Source of the DNA: Bacteroidales bacterium
GTDB taxonomy: Bacteria > Bacteroidota > Bacteroidia > Bacteroidales > Muribaculaceae
NCBI GenBank assembly: GCA_029218425.1
Contig: JAQXRH010000046.1
Span: 1-55,343, forward strand
Reading direction: 5' to 3'
DNA: 55,343 nt
Each line of letters begins with the position of its first letter. The first letter of the stretch is position 1. The notes beneath the pieces were generated by a model. The model had not been told where the DNA came from. It did not search any database and worked only from the letters and a program-made list of their open reading frames with translations. This document shows positions 1 through 9,439 of this stretch, piece after piece. The translations under genes and the position numbers were made by a program.

Positions 1-160
1 GCTGGAGAAGAAATATCCCTACAATGCCGAACTGATACAGATCCTCTATCAGGCATCGGCACTCGAAAAGACGGAGGGCGGACTCGTGCCGTTGAACGAC
101 GACAACCGCGCGCGTCTTGAAGCGCTTGCCTACGAATACGAGTATGTAGGCATCGAGTGA
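1..160 (+). CDS. C-terminal end of an unidentified protein (partial)
   Basis: The window opens inside a gene. The frame beginning at base 2 stays open for 52 codons and ends with TGA at 158-160; the visible part is acidic and rich in Tyr and Leu and ends in EYEYVGIE. It has no membrane segment and no motif I recognise, so I give it no function. The next gene starts 53 bases downstream on the same strand, after an AT-rich spacer, so the two need not be co-transcribed. Confidence 0.55.
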   Translation, partial: LEKKYPYNAELIQILYQASALEKTEGGLVPLNDDNRARLEALAYEYEYVGIE

Positions 161-213
161 AAAAATGAAATGTTATTAATAACCTATTTATAAACCAATT
201 AAAAATCAAACAA

Positions 214-633
214 ATGAAAAAGTTAATTTCTTCTTTGTTCGCCTTCGCGGTGATTTTTTCAATGACAGTGCTCGCTTCTTGTGGCGGTGCGCCCAACGTT
301 AGCAAAGTTATCGAAAAGCATGACAACGGTGAGCAATTGACCCAGGCCGACTACTCTGCTCTTCTTGACTATGTTGATGCAGCTATGGACGAAGCACTTC
401 CCATCGTAAAAGAGATACAGGAAGCCGCAATGAACGGAGATCAGAGCAAAATTGAGTCTCTTCAGAAAAAAGCCGAAAATCTCGAAAACAAATTCCCCGA
501 CATGGAAAAAGCTCTCGATATAATAGAGAATGCAAGCGACGCTGATATGGGCGCAGCTAACGTAGAAAAAGGCAAAAAACTGATCAAGAAAATGACTGAG
601 TCTACCGGCATGAGCATGGAAGATTTCATTTAA
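214..633 (+). CDS. Small lipoprotein of unknown function
   Basis: This 139-residue protein begins with a classical lipoprotein signal: MKK, a hydrophobic stretch, then the lipobox LASC, with the acylated Cys at about residue 23. The mature part is highly charged and looks alpha-helical (long Glu/Lys/Ala-rich segments at about 35-100), ending in SMEDFI. It is therefore probably anchored in a membrane facing the periplasm. I see no known domain. Start ATG 214 is the only Met that includes the signal peptide. It stands alone between an unidentified gene and the convergent gltD, with a terminator hairpin just after it. Similar small lipoproteins are common in Bacteroidales and have no known job. 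Confidence 0.75.
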   Translation: MKKLISSLFAFAVIFSMTVLASCGGAPNVSKVIEKHDNGEQLTQADYSALLDYVDAAMDEALPIVKEIQEAAMNGDQSKIESLQKKAENLENKFPDMEKALDIIENASDADMGAANVEKGKKLIKKMTESTGMSMEDFI

Positions 634-652
634 TTTTACCAGCTATCCCGGA

Positions 653-702
653 TAAATAAAAAAAAAGAGGGAGGGGCCCGGTTTACCGGTCTCCTCCCTC
701 TT
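653..702 (-). terminator. Intrinsic terminator of gltBD, possibly bidirectional
   Basis: Bases 665-674 and 693-702 form a perfect 10-bp stem, with a further CCGG/CCGG inner stem around TTTA. Read on the minus strand, the stem is followed directly by a long T-run (complement of 653-664), the layout of a rho-independent terminator for the gltB-gltD transcript. It also lies just after the convergent lipoprotein gene, whose transcript it may help to end. Confidence 0.75.
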
Positions 703-779
703 CATCAGGTAAATAGTGCTTGCAGATATATCGTATTGAATAGTTTTTATATGAGTTACTCTCCGCTGTTGATTGGCGA

Positions 780-2204
780 TTACTTGTCGGAGAGCATCTT
801 GTCGATTGCGGCGGCGGTGTCGCGGCCTGACGCGATGCAACGTACGACGAGCGAAGCGCCTGTAGAGGCATCGCCGGCGGCGAATACTTTGTCGACGCTG
901 CTGCGGTGCGAAGCATCGACTTTGACATTTTTGCGAGCGTCTTTTTCAACGCCCAGCTGTTCGAGCAGCCCTTCCTGCACGGGGTTGGTGAAGCCCATGG
1001 CGAGGAGCACGAGCTCGGCTTTGATGACTTCGGTGTTGCCGGTGTGGATTAGGTTCATGCGTCCGGTGGCGGCGTCTTTCTCCCAGCGTACTTCTTCGAC
1101 TTCGACTTCAGTCACTTTGCCGTCTTTACCGCGGATGGCACGAGTGTCGAGCAACCAGCGGCGGTCGCAACCTTCTTCGTGGGATGAAGAAGTCTTGAGG
1201 ATGACGGGCCAGTAAGGCCACGGCGTGTCGGGGTTTTCGCCCACCGGGGGCTTGGGCATGATTTCAATCTGGGTCACTGATTTGCAGCCTTGGCGATGGG
1301 CGGTGCCCACGCAGTCGCTACCGGTGTCGCCGCCGCCGATTACCAGTACATTTTTGCCTTTAGCGGTGATGCGTTGGTCGGCAGGGATGTCGGCGCCGGC
1401 GTTAACGCGGTTTTGCTGTTGGAGCAATTCGAGGGCGAAATGAACGCCTTTGAGGTCGCGTCCTTCCACCTTCAAGTCGCGTGGCACGCCCGAGCCGATG
1501 GCTACGCAAACGGCATCGTAATCGTTGAGGATATCGGCGGCAGGGATATCCTTGCCGACCTCCACGTTGTAGCGAAATTCGATGCCTTCCTCTTCGAGGA
1601 GAGCTATGCGGCGGTCTATGACGCTCTTGTTGAGTTTGAAATCGGGGATGCCGAAACGGAGCAAACCTCCGGCGGCTTCGCTTTTTTCGAATACGGTCAC
1701 CGAGTGCCCTTTGCGGTTGAGGCGGTTGGCGCAAGCCAGTCCGGCGGGACCTGAGCCGATAACGGCGACACGTTTGCCGGTGCGCTTGGCGGGGACATGC
1801 GCGGTGACGAACCCTTCGGCGAAAGCACGTTCGACGATGGCGCATTCATTTTCGCGAATGGTGACCGGCTGGTGCTGCTTGTTGAGGACGCAACCTTTCT
1901 CGCAGAGGGCGGGACAGACGCGGCCGGTAAATTCGGGGAAGTCGTCGGTGGCGGTCAATAGTGCATAAGCGCCTTTGATGTCGTTTTTGTAGAGGCGGTC
2001 CTGCCATTCAGGCTGTTTGTTGCCCAGCGGGCAACTCCAGTGGCAGAAGGGGACGCCACATTCCATGCAACGAGAGGCTTGCAGACGGCGGTCTTCGGGG
2101 TTGAGAGTCTGCTCCACTTCGCCATAGTCGCGAATACGGTCGGCGATGGGGCGGTAGCCAGCCTCTTTTCTATTTATAGTCAGAAATGCTTTAGGATTTC
2201 CCAT
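780..2204 (-). CDS. gltD: Glutamate synthase (NADPH) small subunit
   Basis: GltD oxidises NADPH and passes electrons through FAD and iron-sulfur centres to the large subunit, which makes glutamate from glutamine and 2-oxoglutarate. The 474 residues match the usual length. The N-terminal domain carries cysteines at about 46, 49, 54, 58 and 97, 101, 105, which fit the [4Fe-4S] ligands. An FAD-binding GSGPAG fold follows at about 146-155 and a second dinucleotide fold with GGGDTGSD binds NADPH. The GDAS motif near the C terminus is the second FAD contact. It lies 75 bases after gltB on the same strand and ends at a strong hairpin, so the two form one operon. Nothing unusual is visible. Confidence 0.96.
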   Translation of the reverse strand: MGNPKAFLTINRKEAGYRPIADRIRDYGEVEQTLNPEDRRLQASRCMECGVPFCHWSCPLGNKQPEWQDRLYKNDIKGAYALLTATDDFPEFTGRVCPALCEKGCVLNKQHQPVTIRENECAIVERAFAEGFVTAHVPAKRTGKRVAVIGSGPAGLACANRLNRKGHSVTVFEKSEAAGGLLRFGIPDFKLNKSVIDRRIALLEEEGIEFRYNVEVGKDIPAADILNDYDAVCVAIGSGVPRDLKVEGRDLKGVHFALELLQQQNRVNAGADIPADQRITAKGKNVLVIGGGDTGSDCVGTAHRQGCKSVTQIEIMPKPPVGENPDTPWPYWPVILKTSSSHEEGCDRRWLLDTRAIRGKDGKVTEVEVEEVRWEKDAATGRMNLIHTGNTEVIKAELVLLAMGFTNPVQEGLLEQLGVEKDARKNVKVDASHRSSVDKVFAAGDASTGASLVVRCIASGRDTAAAIDKMLSDK

Positions 2205-2279
2205 GTTGAAAGTATTTTATTAGATGGCGCGCGGAAAATGAGATTGGCGCCGTGGTGATTTCTTTAGTTGAGTTATCTA

Positions 2280-5200
2280 TCAATCGCGTTCGAGACTTGC
2301 AATTTTGCGTTGCAACATTTCCATTTTCTCGTCGTGGAGCACCTTCTTGTATTCGAAGGGAACCACTTTGATGAATTGTCCCACATATTCGTTCCAGTTG
2401 TCGAGCATACGGCCGGCGAGGGGGCTGTGGGTGTGTTTGAAATGGTTGGAAATGAGGCGGTAAAGTTCGCGGTTGTCGCTCATATCCTCGATGAGAGAAA
2501 GTTCGACCATTTCCATGTTGCAATAGTAGTCGAAGTCGCCGTCGGGGTTCCAGATGTAGGCAACGCCGCCACTCATACCGGCGGCGAAGTTGCGTCCGGT
2601 GGAACCGAGTACCACGGTGCGTCCGCCCGTCATGTATTCGCAGCAGTGGTCGCCGACGCCTTCCACCACGGCAATAGCGCCAGAGTTGCGGACGCAGAAA
2701 CGTTCGCCCACGCGTCCGTTGATGTAGACTTCGCCCGAGGTTGCGCCGTAGAGGAGAGTGTTACCGGCGATAATGTTTTCTTCGGGAGCGAATGTGGAGC
2801 CGGTAGGAGGCACGATGACAATTTTGCCACCCGACAAGCCTTTGCCCACGTAGTCGTTGGCGTCGCCTTCCAAGCGGAAAGAGATGCCGTGGGCGAGGAA
2901 TGCGCCGAAGCTTTGTCCGGCAGAGCCCTTGAAAGTCACTGAGATAGTGCCTTCGGGCAGACCTTCATTTCCATATTTCTTGGCCACTACGCCCGACAGC
3001 ATAGCGCCAACCGAGCGGTCGGTATTGGCAATCGGGAAGTCGAGTTCGACCGGCATAGAGCTTTCGATGGCGGGATAAGCGCGGCTTATCATCTTGCGGT
3101 CGAGCACGTTGTCGATGTCGTGTTCTTGCGAAGTGACGTTGATGATGGCATTCTTGTGCGACTCTTCGGGCGAGTAGATGATGCGCGACAGGTCTAAGTG
3201 TGCTGTCTTAGGCGTCGAGCATCCGGCTTTGACGGTGAGCAGGTCGGAGCGTCCGATTATTTCGTTGAGCGAACGGTAGCCGAGTTCGGCCAGAGTTTCG
3301 CGTATTTCCTGTGCGAGGAATTTGAAGAAGTTGATTACGTATTCCGAACGACCTACGAAACGCTTGCGCAGCTCTTCGTTCTGCGTTGCGACGCCCACCG
3401 GACAAGTGTTGGTGTGGCATTTGCGCATCATCACGCAGCCGAGCACGATAAGTGCGCTGGTGGCAAATCCGTATTCCTCAGCGCCGAGCATCGACATGAT
3501 GATGACGTCGCGAGCGGTCTTGAGCTGACCGTCGACTTGCAGTTTCACTTGCCCGCGCAGGTTGTTGAGTACCAACGTCTGCTGAGTTTCGGCAAGGCCG
3601 ATTTCGGAAGGCAATCCGGCGTAGCGGATAGAGCTTGCGGGAGAAGCGCCCGTGCCGCCTTCAGCGCCGGATATGGTGATGAGGTCGCTCTTCGCTTTGG
3701 CCACGCCGGCGGCAATGGTGCCGACGCCGCTCTCCGATACGAGTTTTACGCTGACGCGAGCGTCGGGGTTGACGTTTTTGAGGTCGAAGATGAGCTGGGC
3801 GAGGTCCTCGATAGAGTAGATGTCGTGGTGGGGTGGGGGAGAGATGAGGGAGATGCCGGGTATAGAGTGGCGCGTTTTAGCAATGATTTTGTCCACTTTA
3901 AATCCGGGGAGCTGTCCGCCTTCACCCGGCTTAGCGCCCTGGGCAATCTTGATCTGTATTTCGTCGGCGTTGACAAGATATTCGGTGGTGACGCCGAATC
4001 GGCCCGAAGCCACCTGCTTGATAGCAGAACGCGCCGAGGTGCCGTCCTCGCGCGGGGCGAAGCGGGCTGAGTCTTCGCCGCCTTCACCGGTGTTGGAACG
4101 CGCGCCTATGGTGTTCATCGCTATTGCGAGGGCTTCGTGGGCTTCGCGCGATATTGAGCCGAACGACATGGCGCCCGTCACAAATCGGCGCATGATGTCT
4201 TCGATGGGTTCAACCTCGTCGATGGGTATTGGGGTGCCTTTCTTGAAGTCCAAGAAGTCGCGGATGAAAATGGGGTTGGGCTTGTTGTCGACGAGAGATG
4301 TGAACTCTTTGAATTTCTTGTAGCTACCCAATCGAGTGGCAATCTGCAGCGTGGCAATCGTTTCGGGATTCCATGCGTGGGATTCGCCGTCTTTTCGGAA
4401 GGAGTATTGGCCGATGTGTCGTATGGGGCTTTCGGTGTCGTAGTCCTCGGCAAAGGCTTCAGCGTGGCCGGCGATGATTTCGCGTTGGAGGTCGGCCATG
4501 TCGATACCGCCGATTTTGGATATTGTTTCGCCGAAATATTTGTGGGTGATATCTTCGCCGATACCGATAGCCTCAAAGAGCTGGGCTCCTTTGTAGGAAG
4601 TCAGCGTGGCGATACCCATTTTCGACATCACCTTGAGCAACCCTTTGTCGACGGCTTTGATGAAATTCTTTTCGGCTGTGTGGAAGTCGAGCTGTATCTC
4701 TTTGCTCTTTACAAGGCTGTCGATGACGGCAAAAGTCAGGTAGGGGTTGACGGCACTTGCGCCGTAGCCCGAAAGGAGCGCGAAATGCATCACTTCGCGA
4801 GCGTCGGCAGTCTCGACGACGAGGGCCGTTTGCACGCGTTTCTTGCGTTCGATGAGGTGGTGGTGCACAGCCGAGGTGGCGAGCAACGAAGGAATGGGTG
4901 CGTGGGTAGCGTCGGTGTCGCGGTCGGAGAGCACGATGTAGTTGCAGCCTTCGTCGACGGCTTGTTCGGCCTGCTGGCAGAGGCGTTCGATGGCTTTCTC
5001 CAATGCGTCGCTGCCGGCGTTGATGTCAAAGGTCATTGACAGCTTGTGGGTATTGAAGCCTTTGTAGCGGAGGTTGCAGAGTATGTCAAGCTCTTGGTTG
5101 GTGATAATTGGGCGTTTGAGCTCCACCATTTTGCAAAGCTCCGGGGCGGGGTTCATCAAGTTCATGTTGATGGCGCCGATATAGCTGTCGAGGCTCATTA

Positions 5201-6791
5201 CGAGTTCCTCGCGCAGCGGGTCGATAGGCGGGTTGGTCACCTGGGCGAAGTGCTGGCGGAAGTAGCTGAAGAGCAGCTGCGGCTTGTTGGAAAGCACGGC
5301 GAGCGGCGTATCGTTGCCCATGGAGTTGACCGGCTCTTTGGCGTCGACCACCATCGGGGTGATGATTTTCTCGATTTCTTCGCGATGGTAGTTGAAGGTG
5401 CGCAGTAGTCGGGCGAAGTTGTCGGTGTCGTTGTTGACCTTTCGTCCCGAGATGATTTTGTCGAGCTTGATACGGTTTTTAGCCAACCAGTCGCGGTAGG
5501 GGAATTCGCCGGCGAGCATCTCTTTGAGCTGGGCGTCGTAGAGCACCTCGTTGTTCTCCATGTCGACCATTAGCATTTTGCCGGGGCGCAGGCGGCCTTT
5601 CTTTCTCACCTCGCCAGCGTCGAATGGGAGCACGCCGATTTCCGAGGCTATCACCATGGTGTCGTTGTTGGTGATGACATATCGAGCGGGTCGCAATCCG
5701 TTGCGGTCGAGCATACCGCCGGCGTATCGGCCGTCGCTGAAAAGCAGAGTGGCGGGGCCGTCCCATGCTTCCATGAGGATGGAGTGGTATTCGTAGAAGG
5801 CTTTCAACTCGGGCGAGATGGGGTTTTTGTCGTTGTAGCTTTCGGGCACCAACATGGCGAGAGCATGTGGGAGCGACATACCGCCCATCACGAAGTATTC
5901 CAATACGTTGTCGAGCGATGCGGAGTCGCTCATGCCGGGCTGTATGATAGGCGTCAGGTCGTTGTCGCCGAACACGTCGGGGTGGAGCATACATTCGCGA
6001 GCCTTCATCCATAGGCGGTTGCCGCGTATGGTGTTGATTTCGCCATTGTGGCCGAGCATGCGGAATGGCTGAGCCAGAGCCCATGTGGGGAACGTATTGG
6101 TGGAGAAACGGGAGTGAACCAGCGCCATGGCCGTGGTGAAGTGGGGGTTCATCAGGTCGTGGAAATAGTAGCGGAGCTGCAGAGACGAGAGCATGCCTTT
6201 GTAGGTGATTGTCTTTGACGACAGCGAGACGATGTAGAACGCCTCCTTGCCCGGCACGTTGCTTTGTTCAATCTTTTTCTCGATGCGTTTGCGCAATATG
6301 TAGAGCTTGGGTTCCAACGGGTCGTTGGTGGTCTCGTCGGCAATGAAGATTTGTATGATGTCGGGTTCGGCATCGCGGGCCACGCGGCCGAGCTGGTCGG
6401 AGTTGACGGGCACATCGCGCGGGGGCAGGAACGACAGCCCCATGGCTATTGTCTCACGTTCGATGAGGTCGAAAATCATCTGGCGGGCTTCTTCGTTGCC
6501 TTTAGGCAAGAAAACCAGGCCGGAGCCATATCGGCCTTTCTCCGGCACGGCGATACCTTGGAGCAGGATGAATTCGTGGGGGATTTGTACCATGATGCCG
6601 GCACCGTCGCCAGTCTTGGGGTCGGCGCCTTCGGCACCGCGGTGCACCATGTGTTCGAGCACCTGGAGCCCTTTTTCTACAAGCTGATGTGATTTGACAC
6701 CGCGAATGTTGACGAGCAACCCTACTCCGCAGGCGTCCTTCTCGTAATCCGGACTGTAAAGTCCCTGTTGTTTAGGCAAACCTTTCTGCAT
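2280..6791 (-). CDS. gltB: Glutamate synthase large subunit
   Basis: This 1503-residue protein is the catalytic subunit of glutamate synthase, which transfers the amide nitrogen of glutamine to 2-oxoglutarate. A 20-residue propeptide precedes the expected N-terminal nucleophile Cys21 (DACGVG) of the class II amidotransferase domain. The central and FMN-binding domains follow, with the 3Fe-4S cluster motif C-x5-C-x4-C at C1119, C1125 and C1130, and then the C-terminal beta-helix domain rich in glycine (GGxxVVLG-like repeats). The length agrees with bacterial GltB. The start ATG at 6789-6791 places the nucleophile Cys correctly. A Bacteroidetes promoter lies about 80 bases upstream. gltD follows in the same operon. 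Confidence 0.97.
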   Translation of the reverse strand: MQKGLPKQQGLYSPDYEKDACGVGLLVNIRGVKSHQLVEKGLQVLEHMVHRGAEGADPKTGDGAGIMVQIPHEFILLQGIAVPEKGRYGSGLVFLPKGNEEARQMIFDLIERETIAMGLSFLPPRDVPVNSDQLGRVARDAEPDIIQIFIADETTNDPLEPKLYILRKRIEKKIEQSNVPGKEAFYIVSLSSKTITYKGMLSSLQLRYYFHDLMNPHFTTAMALVHSRFSTNTFPTWALAQPFRMLGHNGEINTIRGNRLWMKARECMLHPDVFGDNDLTPIIQPGMSDSASLDNVLEYFVMGGMSLPHALAMLVPESYNDKNPISPELKAFYEYHSILMEAWDGPATLLFSDGRYAGGMLDRNGLRPARYVITNNDTMVIASEIGVLPFDAGEVRKKGRLRPGKMLMVDMENNEVLYDAQLKEMLAGEFPYRDWLAKNRIKLDKIISGRKVNNDTDNFARLLRTFNYHREEIEKIITPMVVDAKEPVNSMGNDTPLAVLSNKPQLLFSYFRQHFAQVTNPPIDPLREELVMSLDSYIGAINMNLMNPAPELCKMVELKRPIITNQELDILCNLRYKGFNTHKLSMTFDINAGSDALEKAIERLCQQAEQAVDEGCNYIVLSDRDTDATHAPIPSLLATSAVHHHLIERKKRVQTALVVETADAREVMHFALLSGYGASAVNPYLTFAVIDSLVKSKEIQLDFHTAEKNFIKAVDKGLLKVMSKMGIATLTSYKGAQLFEAIGIGEDITHKYFGETISKIGGIDMADLQREIIAGHAEAFAEDYDTESPIRHIGQYSFRKDGESHAWNPETIATLQIATRLGSYKKFKEFTSLVDNKPNPIFIRDFLDFKKGTPIPIDEVEPIEDIMRRFVTGAMSFGSISREAHEALAIAMNTIGARSNTGEGGEDSARFAPREDGTSARSAIKQVASGRFGVTTEYLVNADEIQIKIAQGAKPGEGGQLPGFKVDKIIAKTRHSIPGISLISPPPHHDIYSIEDLAQLIFDLKNVNPDARVSVKLVSESGVGTIAAGVAKAKSDLITISGAEGGTGASPASSIRYAGLPSEIGLAETQQTLVLNNLRGQVKLQVDGQLKTARDVIIMSMLGAEEYGFATSALIVLGCVMMRKCHTNTCPVGVATQNEELRKRFVGRSEYVINFFKFLAQEIRETLAELGYRSLNEIIGRSDLLTVKAGCSTPKTAHLDLSRIIYSPEESHKNAIINVTSQEHDIDNVLDRKMISRAYPAIESSMPVELDFPIANTDRSVGAMLSGVVAKKYGNEGLPEGTISVTFKGSAGQSFGAFLAHGISFRLEGDANDYVGKGLSGGKIVIVPPTGSTFAPEENIIAGNTLLYGATSGEVYINGRVGERFCVRNSGAIAVVEGVGDHCCEYMTGGRTVVLGSTGRNFAAGMSGGVAYIWNPDGDFDYYCNMEMVELSLIEDMSDNRELYRLISNHFKHTHSPLAGRMLDNWNEYVGQFIKVVPFEYKKVLHDEKMEMLQRKIASLERD

Positions 6792-6869
6792 ATCTATTAC
6801 CTTAAATTACTGAACTATTGGGCGACTGTTGTGCGCTTATCGTTCGTGCTATTGTTTATATTCACGCCA

Positions 6870-6898
6870 CAAAGATAATCATTTTGTCGCAAATACAA
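6870..6898 (-). promoter_or_regulatory. Predicted promoter of gltBD
   Basis: On the minus strand TATCTTTG (6877-6870) matches the Bacteroidetes -7 element TAnnTTTG, with TTTG 18 bases upstream as the -33 element (about 6899-6896). The predicted transcript starts roughly 70-75 bases before the gltB ATG. The match is by eye. Confidence 0.55.
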
Positions 6899-7085
6899 AT
6901 AAAAATGTAGAAAAAATCTACAAAAACTTAATAAAAATAGCAAAAAGTCCGATTTCCACCCTTTAAAATCAATTATTGCTAATGATTGCGGCTATGATGA
7001 CCGCCAATGTAAAATACCAATAAAAGGCTATTTGCGCTTCGGCGACGGCGTCGTGGGCTAATCGCACGATAATTTCATTATCTTT

Positions 7086-7115
7086 TTGCTGAATACAAAA
7101 AAATGTGTAATTTTG
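7086..7115 (+). promoter_or_regulatory. Promoter of the thiamin operon
   Basis: TTG at 7086-7088 and TAATTTTG at 7108-7115 are separated by 19 bases, an exact match to the Bacteroidetes -33/-7 consensus. The predicted start of transcription falls at about 7121, immediately before the TPP riboswitch. Confidence 0.75.
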
Positions 7116-7122
7116 CCGCGAA

Positions 7123-7204
7123 CACAGGAGGGGTGTCCTGCATGAAGGACTGAGATTATACCCTACGAACTTGATGCGGTTAGTACCGCCGAAAGGAGCT
7201 TGTG
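7123..7204 (+). ncRNA. TPP riboswitch (THI element)
   Basis: The hallmarks of the thiamin pyrophosphate aptamer are present in order: the GGGGTG side (7129-7135), CTGAGAT around 7150, TACCC, a GAAC-TTGATG segment, and the near-invariant GGTTAGTACCGCCGAAAGGAG region at about 7178-7198. The ends CACAGG (7123-7128) and CTTGTG (7199-7204) pair as helix P1. Known biology: TPP binding lowers expression of downstream thiamin genes. The riboswitch ends about 90 bases before thiS and no obvious terminator hairpin lies between, so control may act on translation or on a structure I cannot resolve by eye. Confidence 0.93.
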
Positions 7205-7294
7205 ATATCGTCGCATTCTCGGCATCAGGATTTTTCCCTCTTAGTGTCCGTCGCCATATCAGCGTCGGATTATTTTGTATATTATAATAAGTAT

Positions 7295-7498
7295 ATGAAA
7301 GTGGAAATTAACCATAAGGAAGTGGTCGTGCCTGATGGTTGCGACACCCTTGTAGCATTGCTTCAAAGCCAGGGCATCTCGGAGAAAGGCCATGCCGTGG
7401 CTGTCAACAATCGCGTTGTCCCCAAAGCGCAGTGGGCTGGATATGCCATAGCCGACGGAATGCAAATCACTGTCATCAAAGCCGTGTGCGGCGGATAA
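7295..7498 (+). CDS. thiS: Sulfur carrier protein ThiS
   Basis: ThiS is a small ubiquitin-like protein whose C-terminal glycine is adenylated by ThiF and then thiocarboxylated to carry sulfur for the thiazole ring. The 67-residue product starting at ATG 7295 has the family length and ends in AVCGG with the essential Gly-Gly tail. An in-frame upstream ATG at 7202 would add 31 residues unlike ThiS and lies inside the riboswitch, so I reject it. It is the first gene of the operon, about 170 bases after the predicted transcription start, and the next gene begins 3 bases after its stop. Confidence 0.93.
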   Translation: MKVEINHKEVVVPDGCDTLVALLQSQGISEKGHAVAVNNRVVPKAQWAGYAIADGMQITVIKAVCGG

Positions 7499-7501
7499 CC
7501 T

Positions 7502-8665
7502 ATGCGCACTATCGCAATCACCCTGCCGCAATGCTTTCCTGGTGAGGCTAAGGCTATTACGGAGCTTCTACGCCAGGGCGGCTATTGGCGCGTGCATATA
7601 CGCAAGCCCGCGGCCACCGCATCGCAAGTCGAAGCTCTCATTGCCGACATCCCCGCCGACCTGTATCCCCGACTGTCGCTCCACGATTATTTCGACATCG
7701 CGCAACGCATGCACCTCGGAGGCGTGCATCTCAATCGCCGCAACCCTGTGGCTCCGGCATCATGGTCGGGGCTGGTGAGCCGTTCGTTGCACTCTATCGA
7801 CGAGATTGGCGCATCGACCTACGACTACGCTTTCCTCAGTCCTATCTTCCCCAGCATCTCGAAGCCCGGTTACAGCGCCGACTTCGACTTCGACGCGTTG
7901 CGTAAGGCTGTCGACAGCCGCATCTTCGCTCTCGGCGGCGTCACTCCCGCCCGTTTGCCGCAAATCGAAGCCTTGGGATTTGGCGGTGCGGCTATGCTCG
8001 GCAGTGTGTGGCGGGCAAGCGTCGATGCCTCGGCTTTCAGCCTGCAATACATCACCCACCCCGTCGACGCGTTTCCCATCGCCGACCAAGTGGAGAAGGT
8101 GCTGGAAGGCGGATGCCGGTGGATACAGTTGCGCCACAAGGATGCCTCACGCGCCACATTGCTCAGCGAAGGCCGCATGCTACGTTCGCTATGCGACCGC
8201 TACGGGGCTACTTTCATCATCGACGACCATGTCGACCTCGTAGAACCGCTCAATGCCGATGGCGTACACCTGGGCAAAAACGACATGCCGGTTTCCGAAG
8301 CCCGCGATATTCTCGGTCCGCGCAAGATTATCGGCGCCACCGCCAACACCTACGACGATATCAAAGCCGCCGTAGCTGCCGGTGCCGACTATGTGGGGCT
8401 CGGTCCCTACCGCTTCACCACCACCAAGGAGCGACTCAGCCCGGTGCTCGGCCTCGACGGCTACCGCGATATCGCACGTCGTTGCAGTGCCGACCATGTC
8501 GCATTGCCTATCGTGGCTATCGGCGGCATCGAAATCGACGACATAGCCCCGGTCATGGCAACAGGTGTCAACGGCATCGCCATAAGCGGCGCCATTCGCA
8601 ACGCTGCCTACCCCGTTGCCGCCACCCGCAACATCATTAACCGTATACAACAATCAACAAAATAA
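7502..8665 (+). CDS. thiE: Fused TenI-like domain and thiamin phosphate synthase (ThiE)
   Basis: Two related TIM-barrel domains lie in one 387-residue chain. Residues about 1-175 resemble TenI-type thiazole tautomerase or ThiE paralogs, with [16 protein letters not shown] and [14 protein letters not shown]. Residues about 180-387 carry the catalytic set of Thi[47 protein letters not shown] and IVAIGGI, which bind HMP diphosphate and thiazole phosphate to make thiamin phosphate. A usual ThiE is about 210 residues, so this is a genuine fusion, not one domain with an extension. The frame is open throughout, starting 3 bases after thiS and ending 4 bases before thiG. Assignment of the C-terminal half is firm; tautomerase activity of the N-terminal half is inference. 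Confidence 0.9.
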   Translation: MRTIAITLPQCFPGEAKAITELLRQGGYWRVHIRKPAATASQVEALIADIPADLYPRLSLHDYFDIAQRMHLGGVHLNRRNPVAPASWSGLVSRSLHSIDEIGASTYDYAFLSPIFPSISKPGYSADFDFDALRKAVDSRIFALGGVTPARLPQIEALGFGGAAMLGSVWRASVDASAFSLQYITHPVDAFPIADQVEKVLEGGCRWIQLRHKDASRATLLSEGRMLRSLCDRYGATFIIDDHVDLVEPLNADGVHLGKNDMPVSEARDILGPRKIIGATANTYDDIKAAVAAGADYVGLGPYRFTTTKERLSPVLGLDGYRDIARRCSADHVALPIVAIGGIEIDDIAPVMATGVNGIAISGAIRNAAYPVAATRNIINRIQQSTK

Positions 8666-8669
8666 AGAT

Positions 8670-9437
8670 ATGTCGAAACTTATTATTGGCGGACGCGAAT
8701 TTAATTCCCGCCTATTTGTCGGAACAGGCAAATTCCGCAGCAACGAAATCATGGAGCAGGCTATCCTCGCCTCCGGCACCGAAATGGTCACCGTGGCCAT
8801 GAAACGCATCGACATGGACGATGCCGACGATGAAATGCTCCACCATATAAGCCACGAAGGCATTCAGCTGTTGCCCAACACCTCGGGCGTCAGAAATGCC
8901 GACGAAGCTGTCCTCGCCGCACAGCTCGCCCGCGAAGCCTTCGGTACCAATTTCATAAAACTCGAAATACACCCCGACCCCAAATACCTCCTCCCCGACC
9001 CCATAGAGACGCTCAAAGCCACCGAAGAGCTTGCGCGCCTCGGCTTCGTAGTCCTTCCCTATATTCAAGCCGACCCTGTGCTCTGCAAACGCCTTGAGGA
9101 GGCCGGCGCGGCTACCGTAATGCCGTTGGCTGCCCCTATCGGCAGCAACAAAGGCCTTGTCACGCGCGAACTGCTGAAGATTATCATCAGCCAAAGCCGT
9201 GTGCCGGTTGTCGTTGACGCCGGGCTCGGTGCTCCCTCCCATGCCGCCGAGGCCATGGAGCTTGGCGCCGATGCCGTGCTCGTCAACACTGCCATCGCCG
9301 TAGCTGGCGACCCCGTCGCTATGGCCAAGGCTTTCGCTGCCGCTACCAAAGCCGGACGCGATGCTTTCCTCGCCGGATTGGGCGCCGTTTCTGATTATGC
9401 CGAGGCTTCAAGCCCCCTGACCTCTTTCCTCGATTGA
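8670..9437 (+). CDS. thiG: Thiazole synthase ThiG
   Basis: ThiG forms the thiazole phosphate ring from deoxyxylulose phosphate, dehydroglycine and ThiS thiocarboxylate. The 255 residues match the family. Visible signatures are GTGKFRSN near the N terminus, TVAMKRID with the Schiff-base lysine region, [35 protein letters not shown] and [29 protein letters not shown] phosphate-binding loops. The open frame extends upstream to 8616 inside thiE, but ATG 8670, 4 bases after the thiE stop, begins the conserved MSKLIIGG sequence. thiH starts 2 bases after its stop, so the genes are tightly coupled. Confidence 0.96.
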   Translation: MSKLIIGGREFNSRLFVGTGKFRSNEIMEQAILASGTEMVTVAMKRIDMDDADDEMLHHISHEGIQLLPNTSGVRNADEAVLAAQLAREAFGTNFIKLEIHPDPKYLLPDPIETLKATEELARLGFVVLPYIQADPVLCKRLEEAGAATVMPLAAPIGSNKGLVTRELLKIIISQSRVPVVVDAGLGAPSHAAEAMELGADAVLVNTAIAVAGDPVAMAKAFAAATKAGRDAFLAGLGAVSDYAEASSPLTSFLD

Positions 9438-9439
9438 TT

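Larger units (their letters stand above)
6792..7294. other. Divergent intergenic region between gltB and the thiamin operon
   Basis: This 503-base spacer holds the gltB promoter (6870-6898), the thiamin operon promoter (7086-7115), the TPP riboswitch (7123-7204) and the rest of the thiS leader. A 33-codon open frame without an ATG lies on the minus strand at 6969-7067 and is discussed under the findings. I see no other gene. Confidence 0.7.

Noticed and set aside
3198..4070. 290-codon plus-strand frame opposite gltB
   Set aside because: It is a shadow of the gltB reading frame created by its codon bias; the translation has no domain-like pattern and gltB is unmistakable.
7202..7498. Longer thiS starting at 7202
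   Set aside because: That ATG is inside the riboswitch aptamer end and adds 31 residues foreign to the ThiS family.
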